Source: Ashinkailepas kermadecensis (Eukaryota > Arthropoda > Thecostraca > Neolepadidae). Taken from it: 64,000 bases of DNA. Shown one piece after another: positions 60,401 through 62,062 of the stretch (its first letter is position 1; each line of letters starts with the position of its first letter). The notes beneath the pieces were generated by a model. The model did not search any database. It worked only from the letters and a program-made list of their open reading frames with translations, and had not been told where the DNA came from. The stretch covers positions 154,001 to 218,000 of the forward strand of contig JAOTOM010004622.1 in assembly GCA_034440615.1 (NCBI GenBank), read 5' to 3'. A program made the translations under genes and the position numbers.

Positions 60401-62062
60401 TAATCACAGCAGGACAAGGTTAAGACAGTCTTTCTTCACCAACAGGGTAGTAGAACACTGGAACCAGCTGCCAGGAACCATTGTCAGTAGCAACACACTG
60501 AACATCTTTAAAAACGGCATAGACAATCATTATAAGAATAGGGGGATTGTTTTTCTGTATTCCAGGGAAGGTTGATCCACAAGGAGGAGTGGGAGTTGGG
60601 AGGAGTTTGTAATTGTTGACTGTGTTATGAAATAGCAAGTGAGTCTCTTATTAAGTCTAAATGCTTTATAACTTTATATAGGGTGTACCTAGCAGTGGAT
60701 TCAGCACCTTCCTTCGGGATGTGATACTGATGAGATTGTCTATGGTAGCACAATGTGTATGATGGGAGGAGTTTGTAATTGTTGAGTGTATTATGCAATA
60801 GCACGTGAGTCTCTTATTAAGTCTGAACGCTTTATGAATTTATGTGGGATGTGCCTAGCAGTGGATTCGGCACCTTCCTTCGGGATGTGATGCTGATGAG
60901 GTTGTCTATGGTGGCACGATGGGTGTGATGGGAGGAGCTTGTGATTATTGAGGGTGTTAGGCGGTAGCAAGTGAGTGGTGTTAGATGGGCTGGGATATAT
61001 AGCTTCCTAGGAACTTGGGATAAGGGATTGATTGGGGTGGGAGTATGTACATTCTAGTACCTTTTCTAGATAGGCTTAACCCAGATGGGCCCCTGTGGCT
61101 CTTATTAAGCCTTAATACTTTATGACTTTATGACTTTACAGGGTGGCCCAGCTCCGTCCACCACATTACAGGGTGGCCCAGCTCCGTCCACCACATTACA
61201 GGACAGTCCAGCTCCGTCCACCACATTACAAGGTGGCCCAGCTCCGTCCACCACATTACAGGACAGTCCAGCTCCGTCCACCACATTACAGGGTGGCCCA
61301 GCTCCGTCCACCACATTACAGGACAGTCCAGCGCCGTCCACCACATTACAGGACAGTCCAGCTCCGTCCACCACATTACAGGACAGTCCAGCTCCGTCCA
61401 CCACATTACAGGGTGGCCCAGCTCCGTTCACCACATTACAGGGTGACCCAGCTCCGTCCACCACATTACAGGACAGTCCAGCTCCGTCCACCACATTACA
61501 GGGTGGCCCAGCTCCGTCCACCACATTACAGGGTGGCCCAGCTCCGTCCACCACATTACAGGGTGGCCCAGCTCCGTCCACCACATTACAGGGTGGCCCA
61601 GCTCCGTTCACCACATTACAGGGTGACCTGACTTGTGTCAGTGAAGTCGTGAAGGGAATTTGCACTAGACAGTCGCAACTGCACCGGAAGGTGTCCTCGT
61701 CTAACTCCGTGTGCCATCAGTCACCGTGTATTTTTGCACAATTAGTGTGTGTGTGTGCGTCTGTATCGTGTATCCTAGCACCTGTGTTTTTGTAATAGAT
61801 ACAAAGATGCAAGATAGCTAGAGCGCAGTCCCAACCAGTCATAGTGGCCCGAGTTCTCTCCACTGCTCATCAATTCATCCTTCGACAGCAATGCAACGTG
61901 CTGATATCAATATACATGCAAGGTACAACCACATTTGCTATTGGATACGGTTGATTCAAAGGTTGGTACATACCTTAGTGTAGAGAGCGTCTCTTCATAG
62001 TTGTCGCCTGCTGGTGATATCGTAGCCACCATGACCGTCTTACTATTGCCGCCCAGGTTGTC
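8157..62062 (-). CDS. Khc-73/KIF13: Kinesin-3 family motor, KIF13/Khc-73 type, 28 exons seen, N-terminus outside the window
   Basis: Members of this family are plus-end-directed microtubule motors that carry vesicles and polarity cargo in the cytoplasm. The 28 exons listed separately sum to 4803 bp, exactly 1600 codons plus TGA, and all phases agree. Order of domains: end of the motor ([20 protein letters not shown]), neck coiled coil, FHA domain ([15 protein letters not shown]), KIF1B-type middle domain ([15 protein letters not shown]), a long conserved stalk ([79 protein letters not shown]), a low-complexity tail ([17 protein letters not shown]) with 10-residue repeats, and a C-terminal CAP-Gly domain ([20 protein letters not shown], then [11 protein letters not shown]). 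FHA plus C-terminal CAP-Gly separates KIF13/Khc-73 from KIF1 and KIF16. The gene covers at least 54 kb; roughly the first 300 motor residues must lie to the right. Many introns hold minisatellites that start at the splice site. Confidence 0.96.
8510..8815 (+). repeat. Minisatellite with three-part higher-order unit (~95 bp) near KIF13 exon 28
   Basis: Three ~32-bp sub-units alternate in fixed order: one with gggagttggacgtgagtctg, one with gggagtcgacatgagcc, one with agagttagacatgagcctg; the trio is repeated about three times. It ends ~115 bp upstream (in gene sense) of the exon 28 acceptor. Confidence 0.85.
8863..8950 (+). repeat. Dispersed ~90-bp duplicate, first copy
   Basis: ctccacccatgttggaaatc, then gggaatcaacatttttgt and ctagctgggaaacgtgta, also occur at 14580-14652 in the same order and strand. 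It lies in KIF13 intron 27. Confidence 0.8.
9495..10243 (+). mobile_element. hAT-like MITE, copy B, split by a SINE composite
   Basis: It starts cagtgttaaaataatgg and ends cgaataatttaacactg, with a perfect 8-bp TSD cagcagat at 9487-9494 and 10244-10251. A SINE composite (9512-9764) sits 17 bp inside its left end, so the MITE itself is about 480 bp. Confidence 0.92.
9512..9764. mobile_element. Head-to-head inverted SINE composite inside MITE B
   Basis: A truncated minus-oriented SINE body (9512-9605) abuts a full plus-oriented copy starting ggacgagtggtctagggg. The whole is flanked by one 15-bp TSD, gtgttaaaataatgg, at 9497-9511 and 9765-9779, so it went in as a single unit. Confidence 0.9.
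10252..13520. other. KIF13 intron 27, AT-rich, no gene seen
   Basis: There is a C-run at 10970 and arthropod-type cctaacctagcctaacc words at 12825-12845 and 12925-12955. No coding exon or element was recognised. Confidence 0.5.
13523..13680 (+). repeat. Degenerate minisatellite in intron 27
   Basis: The words gaaaacgtccgggaagcg, gagaaacgtgcacgggaatt and tgcacggaagttggacgagc recur about every 30 bp. The wording is related to the array at 8510-8815. Confidence 0.65.
14176..14323 (-). CDS. Khc-73/KIF13: KIF13 exon 27: first half of CAP-Gly domain
   Basis: It encodes [40 protein letters not shown] and VDLDLPQ plus one base. CAP-Gly domains bind microtubule plus-end and EB/tubulin tails; in the family this is the C-terminal domain. 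Start chosen at the second AG of tcctcagag to keep phase 0 with exon 26; the alternative AG two bases upstream would need a phase-1 exon. Donor GTCAGT, phase 1. Confidence 0.9.
14580..14660 (+). repeat. Dispersed ~90-bp duplicate, second copy
   Basis: Matches 8863-8950 in three blocks (ctccacccatgttggaaatc, gggaatcaacatttttgt, ctagctgggaaacgtgta). It lies in intron 26, between the two CAP-Gly-side exons. Confidence 0.8.
15072..15693 (-). CDS. Khc-73/KIF13: KIF13 exon 26: low-complexity tail with decapeptide repeats
   Basis: Acceptor ttgtgttgcag. It starts [20 protein letters not shown] and [10 protein letters not shown], conserved in KIF13B. It then carries two copies of LALNHQSDQ and about five imperfect 10-residue repeats of the type [10 protein letters not shown], coded by a 30-bp in-frame tandem repeat at about 15165-15365. 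It ends QAEMP before the donor GTACGA in phase 0. The frame stays open another ~270 bp past this donor, so the exact end is the least certain of all exons; with the CAGAG acceptor of exon 27 it keeps the CAP-Gly frame. Confidence 0.8.
15716..15776. repeat. (TA)n microsatellite
   Basis: About 30 uninterrupted TA units, just upstream of the exon 26 acceptor in gene sense. Confidence 0.98.
16135..16375 (-). repeat. Degenerate array of exon 25 donor sequences
   Basis: Read on the gene strand, exon 25 ends CCTCCAG followed by GTGTGTC. The intron repeats CAG-GTGTGTC and close variants (CTTCCAG-GTGTGTCAC, CGCCAG-GTGTGTCTC) every ~25-55 bp, then fades. Confidence 0.85.
16376..16500 (-). CDS. Khc-73/KIF13: KIF13 exon 25 (tail)
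   Basis: Acceptor ttgtgttctag. In the frame set by exon 24 it encodes [20 protein letters not shown] and NSPSITS, joining exon 26 as [11 protein letters not shown], which resembles the FDSLV...SPSVTSSGYGSQA region of KIF13B as I remember it. Donor GTGTGT, phase 2. Confidence 0.75.
16806..17639 (-). repeat. Large array copying exon 24 end plus donor, 29/30-bp units
   Basis: On the gene strand the unit runs GTGAGGCCCGGCTGTGT then CCTCCCACACG, the last 11 bases being the end of exon 24. Units of 30 bp keep the GTGAGG donor. Many 29-bp units lack one base and read CACACGGGAGG, with no GT. The far end (16806-17080) is a variant subfamily with gatgagacatagccg on the plus strand. There are roughly 25-30 units. 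Confidence 0.93.
17640..17764 (-). CDS. Khc-73/KIF13: KIF13 exon 24 (tail)
   Basis: Acceptor cgccagcag. It encodes [36 protein letters not shown] and VSSHT. Donor GTGAGG, phase 0. The end of the exon from TCCTCCCACACG and the donor are the seed of the large array in intron 24; the true end could be an upstream or downstream unit. Confidence 0.8.
18688..19770 (+). repeat. 1.1-kb minisatellite, alternating pair of 38-bp units (intron 23)
   Basis: One unit has gtacccgggctattgtggac, its partner has caccatggctattttggacc; both share cagcccgccgtctgg. The pair (76 bp) is repeated with almost no divergence. The 38-bp unit lacks stops in all three plus frames, which produces three long, spurious reading frames. 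No exon boundary is included. Confidence 0.96.
20010..20460 (+). repeat. Degenerate tattcgca / gttcgaa word array
   Basis: tattcgcaaatattc, cgttcatacgcaact, cgcaaatattcgtac, gattcgcatcc, aagttcgaatacgg, gtatccgagtattcgcat recur irregularly over 450 bp in intron 23. Confidence 0.5.
21350..21408. repeat. (TA)n microsatellite
   Basis: About 29 TA units next to an AT-rich (aaat)n stretch, in intron 23. Confidence 0.97.
21957..22151 (-). CDS. Khc-73/KIF13: KIF13 exon 23 (tail)
   Basis: Acceptor cctgtgtccacag. It encodes [34 protein letters not shown] and a proline-rich run ([15 protein letters not shown]). Donor GTATGC, phase 1. The GCC-rich triplets make the plus strand look open too. Phase agreement with exons 22 and 24 supports it. 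Confidence 0.8.
23120..23770 (-). repeat. Array copying exon 22 end plus donor, ~32-bp unit with poly-G runs
   Basis: On the gene strand exon 22 ends CCGCTGCCA followed by GTGAGTGTCC; the intron repeats CCGCTGCCA-GTGAGTGTCC with a variable C-rich spacer. About 18-20 copies are seen. Confidence 0.92.
23771..23909 (-). CDS. Khc-73/KIF13: KIF13 exon 22 (tail)
   Basis: Acceptor ggcagttccag. It encodes [38 protein letters not shown] and PAA plus one base. Donor GTGAGT, phase 1. This is variable tail sequence, so support comes from open frame, splice sites and phases rather than a motif. Arrays containing the acceptor and the donor flank it. Confidence 0.78.
23910..24110 (-). repeat. Array copying exon 22 acceptor plus exon start, 33-bp unit
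   Basis: On the gene strand TTGGCAGTTCCAG then CGGTC marks the exon 22 start; upstream, the same TATGTTGGCAGTTCCAG then CGGTCTG is repeated about five times at 33-bp spacing. Confidence 0.9.
24538..24713 (-). CDS. Khc-73/KIF13: KIF13 exon 21
   Basis: Acceptor cctcacacag. It encodes [29 protein letters not shown] and a Gly/Ser stretch ending [11 protein letters not shown], matching EKYTRGVLQVENILSLERLRQAV...STPNV. Donor GTGAGA, phase 0. Confidence 0.94.
25183..25237 (-). mobile_element. 55-bp LINE 3'-end insertion with 15-bp TSD
   Basis: Insert tgattgattatttgggct, then taagggcgcgccgactac and tcatttggcgccc. It is flanked by gccatatatatcttc at 25168-25182 and 25238-25252. In intron 20. Confidence 0.9.
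26283..26764 (-). repeat. Array copying exon 20 end plus donor, 44-bp unit
   Basis: Gene-strand unit: GTGGGTAGGGGAGACGG, then GACTCCGACCGGGAC and ACCTACATCG. The last ~30 bases equal the end of exon 20 (DSDRDTYI), the first part is its donor and intron start. About 11 copies with a G/C polymorphism in one position. Confidence 0.95.
26765..26855 (-). CDS. Khc-73/KIF13: KIF13 exon 20
   Basis: Acceptor ctcggcag. It encodes [20 protein letters not shown] and SDRDTYI plus one base, matching ATEEIEDRETLALLAA...GETYI. Donor GTGGGT, phase 1. The last exon bases and the donor are repeated as a 44-bp unit in intron 20. Confidence 0.93.
27393..27550 (-). mobile_element. tRNA-Val-like SINE, copy 3, 15-bp TSD
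   Basis: It runs from gttggttcttggttttacg to accactcgtccc, flanked by ctcattttcttctcg at 27378-27392 and 27551-27565. In intron 19. Confidence 0.95.
27830..27997 (-). repeat. Degenerate repeats of the end of exon 19
   Basis: Exon 19 ends TACGAGGTCGTCTCCAACAT then CCCCAAG. The intron has TACGAGGTAGTCTCCAACAT, GAGATTGTCTCCAACATCC and TTTTAACATCTCCAAG. Copies are few and diverged. Confidence 0.75.
27998..28203 (-). CDS. Khc-73/KIF13: KIF13 exon 19
   Basis: Acceptor tgcgtttcag. It encodes [40 protein letters not shown] and [13 protein letters not shown], matching ELVLRKRIAANIYNKQSF...YEIVSNIPK. Donor GTACGA, phase 0. Confidence 0.95.
28310..28538 (-). repeat. Decaying array of exon 18 end plus donor, ~37-bp unit
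   Basis: Successive gene-strand copies away from the exon read CACACCAG-GTAAGTACCGG, CACATCAG-GTAGGTATCGG, GACTCCAAG-TAAGCACCGG, then ACCAG-GAAAGCGC and GCCAG-GCAAGCGC. The donor GT is kept only in the two copies nearest the exon. Confidence 0.88.
28539..28742 (-). CDS. Khc-73/KIF13: KIF13 exon 18
   Basis: Acceptor tctgtcgacag. It encodes [37 protein letters not shown] and [18 protein letters not shown], matching ILPKEHGS...[17 protein letters not shown]. Donor GTAAGT, phase 1. This exon has a splice-site-containing array on both sides. Confidence 0.95.
28743..29310 (-). repeat. Array copying exon 18 acceptor plus exon start, ~70-bp unit
   Basis: On the gene strand GTCTCTGTCGACAG then CGGACGACATGACGACCG is the exon 18 start. 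The same stretch, followed by GGTGATGTTTCCATATTCTG, is repeated about seven times upstream; some units are 4 bp shorter but keep a CGACAG. Confidence 0.93.
29788..30117 (-). mobile_element. 330-bp 3' fragment of the RNase H LINE, 11-bp TSD
   Basis: It starts with the tail ttagttattgggctttagg and hairpin, and extends into sequence shared with 44750-44860 (cccaaagtgacgtctacgct against cccaaaatgacgtctacgct). Flanks tacatataaag at 29777-29787 and 30118-30128. In intron 17. Confidence 0.85.
30430..30645 (+). repeat. Minisatellite, ~37-bp unit, six copies (intron 17)
   Basis: gcgtcaaacggtatgggcc and ggcggtgccgcgtcaaac recur with moderate divergence. No splice site is included. Confidence 0.85.
31427..31435 (+). 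promoter_or_regulatory. TATA box of the intronic element-like gene
   Basis: tatataagg lies about 160 bp before the ATG at 31589; ttcattcggac near 31461 is a plausible initiator at the usual ~30-bp distance. It is on the strand opposite to KIF13. Confidence 0.6.
31589..33451 (+). pseudogene. Broken intronless gene of unknown family (element-like), in KIF13 intron 17
   Basis: The start ATG at 31589 has a good context (actacaATGgct). The N-terminus has a zinc-finger-like set of cysteines: [15 protein letters not shown], then VCKTCVETL, later CYFCL. Further on are [30 protein letters not shown] and [20 protein letters not shown] followed by RFHHD. I recall similar multi-copy proteins in arthropod genomes, but I cannot name the family and do not claim a function; a transposon or a retroposed gene is most likely. 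Three lesions: a frameshift near 31965-31975, a SINE insertion at 32319-32478 and an in-frame TAA at about 33167. After the TAA the frame continues ([14 protein letters not shown]) to 33451. A ~75-bp duplication (tgtttcttgtgaaaatgcaag twice) lies in the 3' flank at 33590-33705. Confidence 0.75.
32319..32478 (-). mobile_element. tRNA-Val-like SINE, copy 4, 13-bp TSD, inside the pseudogene
   Basis: It runs from ggttggttattggttttacg to accactcgtcccc, flanked by tgaaaggcttctt at 32306-32318 and 32479-32491. It splits the reading frame after VERLL. Confidence 0.96.
33920..34108 (-). CDS. Khc-73/KIF13: KIF13 exon 17
   Basis: Acceptor ttgctcacag. It encodes [40 protein letters not shown] and [10 protein letters not shown], matching [21 protein letters not shown]. 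Donor GTGCGT, phase 1. Confidence 0.96.
34194..34357 (-). mobile_element. tRNA-Val-like SINE, copy 5, 16-bp TSD
   Basis: Flanks ctccagtacacacagt (34178-34193) and ctccagtgcacacagt (34358-34373) differ at one base. It lies in intron 16. Confidence 0.93.
34899..35032 (-). CDS. Khc-73/KIF13: KIF13 exon 16
   Basis: Acceptor atgttgtcag. It encodes [20 protein letters not shown] and [20 protein letters not shown], nearly identical to the family consensus. Donor GTGACA, phase 1. Confidence 0.96.
35190..37840. other. 2.6-kb AT-rich block of unknown nature in KIF13 intron 15
   Basis: Its composition is unlike the neighbours: long A/T tracts, words such as gggcaaaatt, ggggcaaaaatc and ccgaaatgggtcaaattt, few C. 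No open frame, TIR or TSD was found. It could be an old non-coding transposon. Confidence 0.4.
37841..39260. other. Rest of KIF13 intron 15
   Basis: Apart from the LINE-tail composite at 38388-38523 I see no gene or element. Confidence 0.5.
38388..38523. mobile_element. Tail-to-tail pair of LINE 3' ends with one 13-bp TSD
   Basis: A plus copy (gtcgaagcgccctaaagcc then taactaactaact) meets a minus copy (agttagttagttatttgggc, then tagggcgcatcg) tail to tail. cgacctttaacgg flanks the pair at 38375-38387 and 38524-38536. Confidence 0.85.
39261..39441 (-). CDS. Khc-73/KIF13: KIF13 exon 15
   Basis: Acceptor ccggccgcag. It encodes [40 protein letters not shown] and ISIGSVTC, matching GGIFQLRQGHSRRVQVTV...HSGTLP. 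Donor GTGAGC, phase 2. The acceptor plus the first exon bases recur twice upstream. Confidence 0.95.
39442..39600 (-). repeat. Copies of exon 15 acceptor plus exon start
   Basis: The real site is GCCGGCCGCAG-GTGACTACC. Upstream copies read GCCGGCCCCAG-GTGACTACC (near 39500) and GGCCGGCGACAG-GTGACTAC (near 39540). The spacers are GTGTGATG-rich. Confidence 0.85.
40320..40499 (-). CDS. Khc-73/KIF13: KIF13 exon 14
   Basis: Acceptor cggtcgtcag. It encodes [20 protein letters not shown], then [20 protein letters not shown] and [10 protein letters not shown]. The VEVWGHR motif and the helical segment after it are typical of kinesin-3 motors. Donor GTGAGC, phase 1. Confidence 0.95.
41262..41760 (-). 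repeat. 21-bp minisatellite (intron 13)
   Basis: About 23 units of cgccacagaccgaccagagc with frequent accgaacagag variants. The 21-bp length keeps several frames open on both strands. It starts ~45 bp past the exon 13 donor and does not include it. Confidence 0.95.
41804..41930 (-). CDS. Khc-73/KIF13: KIF13 exon 13
   Basis: Acceptor gccgctgcag. It encodes [20 protein letters not shown] and [20 protein letters not shown], matching FSHCKDYVVNVTEEFLEF. Donor GTGCGT, phase 1. Confidence 0.92.
42526..42615 (-). CDS. Khc-73/KIF13: KIF13 exon 12
   Basis: Acceptor gtggtcgcag. It encodes [20 protein letters not shown] and [10 protein letters not shown], matching KIKEATGLPLNLSNFVFCQYTFW of relatives; it looks like the first strands of a C2-like fold. 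Donor GTTGGT, phase 0. Confidence 0.92.
42620..42830 (+). repeat. Degenerate repeat gtcctgacca (intron 11)
   Basis: gaagtcctgataaagcgtac, gaagtcctgaccacataaga, gaggtcctgaccaagcatac and gacgtcctgacaaaacgcac recur about every 30-60 bp upstream of exon 12 in gene sense. Confidence 0.65.
43217..43336 (-). CDS. Khc-73/KIF13: KIF13 exon 11
   Basis: Acceptor gttgtccgcag. It encodes [20 protein letters not shown] and a Ser/Glu-rich stretch ending LTNTVTCR, matching VEVMRVTG...LTCRV in the family. Donor GTCAGT, phase 0. GC-rich codon use makes other frames open here as well. Confidence 0.88.
44150..44359 (-). repeat. Degenerate intronic repeats resembling the 3' part of exon 10
   Basis: Exon 10 contains (plus strand) tgatgatgggaatgtggtag; the adjacent intron has tgatgatgggatctggtag, catgatgggagtctggtgg and gacgatgaggatctgggag. 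This suggests expansion from exon sequence. Confidence 0.6.
44360..44512 (-). CDS. Khc-73/KIF13: KIF13 exon 10: KIF1B-type kinesin domain
   Basis: Acceptor ctgattgcag. It encodes [20 protein letters not shown] and [17 protein letters not shown], the signature of the kinesin-associated domain shared by KIF1 and KIF13. Donor GTGACG, phase 0. The (AACT)n tail of a LINE lies immediately upstream of the acceptor. Confidence 0.95.
44513..45345 (-). mobile_element. 3' part of an RNase H-bearing LINE
   Basis: On the minus strand it runs from an RNase H region, through a 3' UTR, to a hairpin tail gggcgctaaataacctcag, then gaggcgccctaaaaccc and (AACT)n. The tail abuts the exon 10 acceptor of KIF13. 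A 65-bp diverged tail copy follows at 45503-45567. Confidence 0.85.
44690..45345 (-). pseudogene. RNase H domain of a non-LTR retrotransposon, broken
   Basis: Motifs [11 protein letters not shown] and [20 protein letters not shown], followed by a Cys/His stretch ([29 protein letters not shown]). The order RNase H then CCHC-like tail fits I/Jockey-group LINEs. A TGA interrupts the frame just before VILCW. Confidence 0.88.
45503..45567 (+). mobile_element. Diverged LINE 3'-end with (CCAA)n tail
   Basis: gcatgggcgcaatatgctcc, then gtgcgccataaagctcaaat and agccaaccaaccaacaac. Same layout as the other hairpin tails (gggcgc...gcgcc). Confidence 0.65.
45570..46260. other. Part of KIF13 intron 9, nothing recognised
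   Basis: AT-rich, no repeat, frame or element seen. Confidence 0.5.
46262..46415 (-). repeat. 29-bp minisatellite beginning ~10 bp past exon 9 donor
   Basis: About four units of ccagaccggacccgttccca plus cggctcagg. The copy nearest the exon is the most diverged. The donor GTGGGT is not in the unit. Confidence 0.85.
46425..46568 (-). CDS. Khc-73/KIF13: KIF13 exon 9: stalk
   Basis: Acceptor ctcgacacag. It encodes [16 protein letters not shown] and [20 protein letters not shown], matching VWTIEKLENKLIDMRDLYQ of relatives. Donor GTGGGT, phase 0. Confidence 0.95.
46758..46893 (-). mobile_element. tRNA-Val-like SINE, copy 6, diverged and internally deleted
   Basis: gggtttttagacacgggg, cgtcgccagtctctcagccg and gacgagcatcttacccctag match the family. 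TSD gtctgcacaac at 46747-46757 and 46894-46904. In intron 8. Confidence 0.88.
46975..47139 (-). repeat. Repeats of intron 8 start, split by MITE C
   Basis: aactggtgcggtgcac and gggctggcagtggtgc occur 3-4 times here, and once more at 47636-47665 next to the exon 8 donor. MITE C (47140-47617) separates the two parts. Confidence 0.75.
47140..47617 (+). mobile_element. hAT-like MITE, copy C
   Basis: Starts cagtgttaaaataatggc, ends cgaataatgtatcactg. TSDs gctggcag (47132-47139) and gttggcag (47618-47625), one mismatch. In intron 8. Confidence 0.9.
47676..47838 (-). CDS. Khc-73/KIF13: KIF13 exon 8: stalk
   Basis: Acceptor gtgtcgacag. It encodes [20 protein letters not shown] and [14 protein letters not shown], then [17 protein letters not shown], matching the family's VTLQIPAANLSANRK. 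Donor GTACGT, phase 0. Confidence 0.94.
48394..48562 (-). CDS. Khc-73/KIF13: KIF13 exon 7: coiled-coil stalk
   Basis: Acceptor atgtgtctccag. It encodes [20 protein letters not shown], a coiled coil, then a linker ending LERWAKD, similar to the family's VTQWAEERD. Donor GTGAGT, phase 2. The acceptor and first exon bases are repeated in tandem in intron 6. Confidence 0.92.
48563..49385 (-). repeat. Array copying exon 7 acceptor plus exon start, 44-bp unit
   Basis: The real acceptor is CATGTGTCTCCAG-TGGCGCTGG followed by AGCAGCAG. Upstream copies read TGTGTCTCCAG-TGGCGCTGG then AGCGGCAGATGTGACCGG. About 18 units; distal ones mutate to CGTATCTCTAATGGTGCTGG. Confidence 0.95.
49722..49871 (-). CDS. 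Khc-73/KIF13: KIF13 exon 6: stalk after FHA
   Basis: Acceptor gtccaacag. It encodes [20 protein letters not shown] and [18 protein letters not shown], matching the ASSEPDYNYEFAQ-like stretch of vertebrate KIF13. Donor GTGAGT after DKE plus one base, phase 1. Confidence 0.9.
50690..51045 (-). repeat. Array copying exon 5 end plus donor, 38-bp unit
   Basis: Gene-strand unit: GTAAGAGCTGGTCCGTGTC then AATTGTCCACGCGCCAGTG. The second part equals the end of the FHA exon (NCPRAS). About eight or nine copies, some with deletions. Confidence 0.93.
51046..51292 (-). CDS. Khc-73/KIF13: KIF13 exon 5: FHA domain
   Basis: Acceptor gtccacag. It encodes a complete forkhead-associated fold: [30 protein letters not shown] and [20 protein letters not shown] domains of kinesin-3 motors take part in dimerisation and partner binding. 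It ends NCPRAS plus one base (phase 1) before the donor GTAAGA. The last ~22 exon bases and the donor are repeated many times in intron 5. Confidence 0.95.
51685..51833 (-). CDS. Khc-73/KIF13: KIF13 exon 4: pre-FHA segment
   Basis: Acceptor cctgtggcag. It encodes [20 protein letters not shown] and [20 protein letters not shown], a hallmark of KIF1/KIF13 just before the FHA fold. Donor GTACGT, phase 0. The sequence directly upstream is a tandem array that repeats this acceptor and the first exon bases. Confidence 0.95.
51834..52520 (-). repeat. Array copying exon 4 acceptor plus exon start, ~52-bp unit
   Basis: The real site is CCCTGTGGCAG-ATCGGGTGCAGCA. Upstream units read CCCTGTGGCAG-GTTGAGTGCAGCA or, near 52290 and 52505, exactly -ATCGGGTGCAGCAGG, then GAGAGCTTCACCTCGAC. 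About 13 units. Confidence 0.95.
52645..52777 (-). CDS. Khc-73/KIF13: KIF13 exon 3: neck coiled coil
   Basis: Acceptor tgtgtttgcag. It encodes [16 protein letters not shown] and [14 protein letters not shown], then [11 protein letters not shown], matching the family's WEEKLRKTE segment. The donor is weak (GTTCGC) but is the only one giving phase 1, which joins exon 4 as [10 protein letters not shown]. Confidence 0.9.
52790..53070 (+). repeat. Degenerate repeat around cacatgataccgtggtcag (intron 2)
   Basis: Six to eight diverged copies with spacing 30-40 bp, starting just beyond the exon 3 acceptor. The splice site itself is not clearly included. Confidence 0.65.
53080..53640. other. Part of KIF13 intron 2, nothing recognised
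   Basis: AT-rich, no frame or repeat seen. Confidence 0.5.
53656..53822 (-). mobile_element. tRNA-Val-like SINE, copy 7, 14-bp TSD
   Basis: It starts ttggttggttggtgattgg and ends gaccactcgtcccct. Flanks acggggcactgtgg (53642-53655) and acgggacactgtgg (53823-53836). In intron 2. Confidence 0.93.
54290..54905 (+). repeat. 59-bp minisatellite (intron 2)
   Basis: About ten units built of gtcaggcctcctggtagcc, gctcgactgtccagtctgct and cgggggtgccggctgg. No splice site; nearest exon is 1.5 kb away. Confidence 0.95.
54910..57195. other. Rest of KIF13 intron 2, no exon recognised
   Basis: A minus-strand frame at about 54900-55204 is open but matches nothing I know. The rest is mixed, without clear repeats. 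Confidence 0.45.
57202..57316 (-). CDS. Khc-73/KIF13: KIF13 exon 2: end of motor and neck
   Basis: Acceptor gttcgcag. It encodes [20 protein letters not shown] and [18 protein letters not shown], the last motor helix and the start of the neck coiled coil, almost invariant in the family. Donor GTGAGT, phase 0. Confidence 0.96.
57330..57592 (+). repeat. Intron 1 minisatellite, first part (diverged)
   Basis: Copies of ggggtggtccggtccgacc and agggtagccccgttc, grading into the 30-bp unit ctccgtccaccacattacag. Begins ~15 bp upstream (gene sense) of the exon 2 acceptor but does not contain it. Confidence 0.85.
57593..58080 (-). mobile_element. hAT-like MITE, copy D, inside the intron 1 array
   Basis: Ends cagttaaaaattattcgcg and attattttaacgctg, perfect 8-bp TSD cccagctt (57585-57592 and 58081-58088), which is array sequence. 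It inserted after the array existed. Confidence 0.95.
58081..59033 (+). repeat. Intron 1 minisatellite, main part, 30-bp unit
   Basis: About 31 units of ctccgtccaccacattacag with one of two linkers, ggtggcccag or gacagtccag. Because 30 is a multiple of three, five or six frames are open. Almost homogeneous. Confidence 0.97.
59034..60575 (+). CDS. Reverse transcriptase fragment, open for 513 codons
   Basis: Motifs in order: [81 protein letters not shown] and the catalytic box [11 protein letters not shown]-terminal part follows ([25 protein letters not shown]). The frame is intact to the TGA but has no endonuclease or own start. It is fused in frame to the upstream minisatellite, giving a misleading longer frame from 58008. 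Confidence 0.93.
   Translation, partial: DVDFIDSDIVFNYIRKIKTNKAAGPDGIYARVLREAEKEVAIPLSIIFCRSVSQNEIPTDWKRANVVPIFKKGERGKVENYRPVSLTSLVCKVLESIIKDRIVSFLEGNKLIQDTQHGFRKGRSCLTNLLYFFNFATEQFDQGNQVDVAYLDFSKAFDKVPHKRLMMQLQVHGIAGSILKWIELWLSDRQQRVMLNGTKSSWQNVLSGVPQGSVLGPLLFIIYVNSIECGLRSKVLKFADDLKIFRAITGQNEQVLLQKDLDELVKWSEKWQMKFNFDKCKVMHVGRQHMKAPYLMGGQVLSVTQQEKDLGVILNTKLGASEQTKEARKKALRMLGAIQRNVSYKSEEVIRKLYCAYVRPHLEYCVQAWSPSYEKDCWLLERVQKRATKMVNGIGNLEYEERLKKLNMFSLRYRRLRGDLIEVFKFVHGQEQGYLREMFEFNRNDAIRGHQFKIKVNHSRTRLRQSFFTNRVVEHWNQLPGTIVSSNTLNIFKNGIDNHYKNRGIVFLYSREG
59034..61138 (+). mobile_element. 5'-truncated CR1/Jockey-like LINE inside the intron 1 array
   Basis: It begins in the reverse transcriptase region and ends in (tttatgac)n, then the array resumes with cagggtggcc. 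The 3' UTR (60600-60990) holds two ~180-bp tandem copies (gtgagtctcttattaagtct; agcagtggattc; ccttccttcgggatgtgat). Only a ~4-bp overlap (ttac) is seen at the borders, as is common for CR1-like elements. Confidence 0.93.
61139..61627 (+). repeat. Intron 1 minisatellite, last part
   Basis: About 16 more units with the same two linkers (ggtggcccag, gacagtccag). It ends gggtgacctgacttgtgtc. Confidence 0.96.
61974..62062 (-). CDS. Khc-73/KIF13: KIF13 exon 1 of window: late motor domain
   Basis: The acceptor reads cttggcag before GACAACCTGGGC. It encodes [20 protein letters not shown] and ETLSTL, the conserved end of the kinesin motor core. It ends with AG in phase 2 before the donor GTATGT. Upstream motor exons were not found up to 64000. 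Confidence 0.95.
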
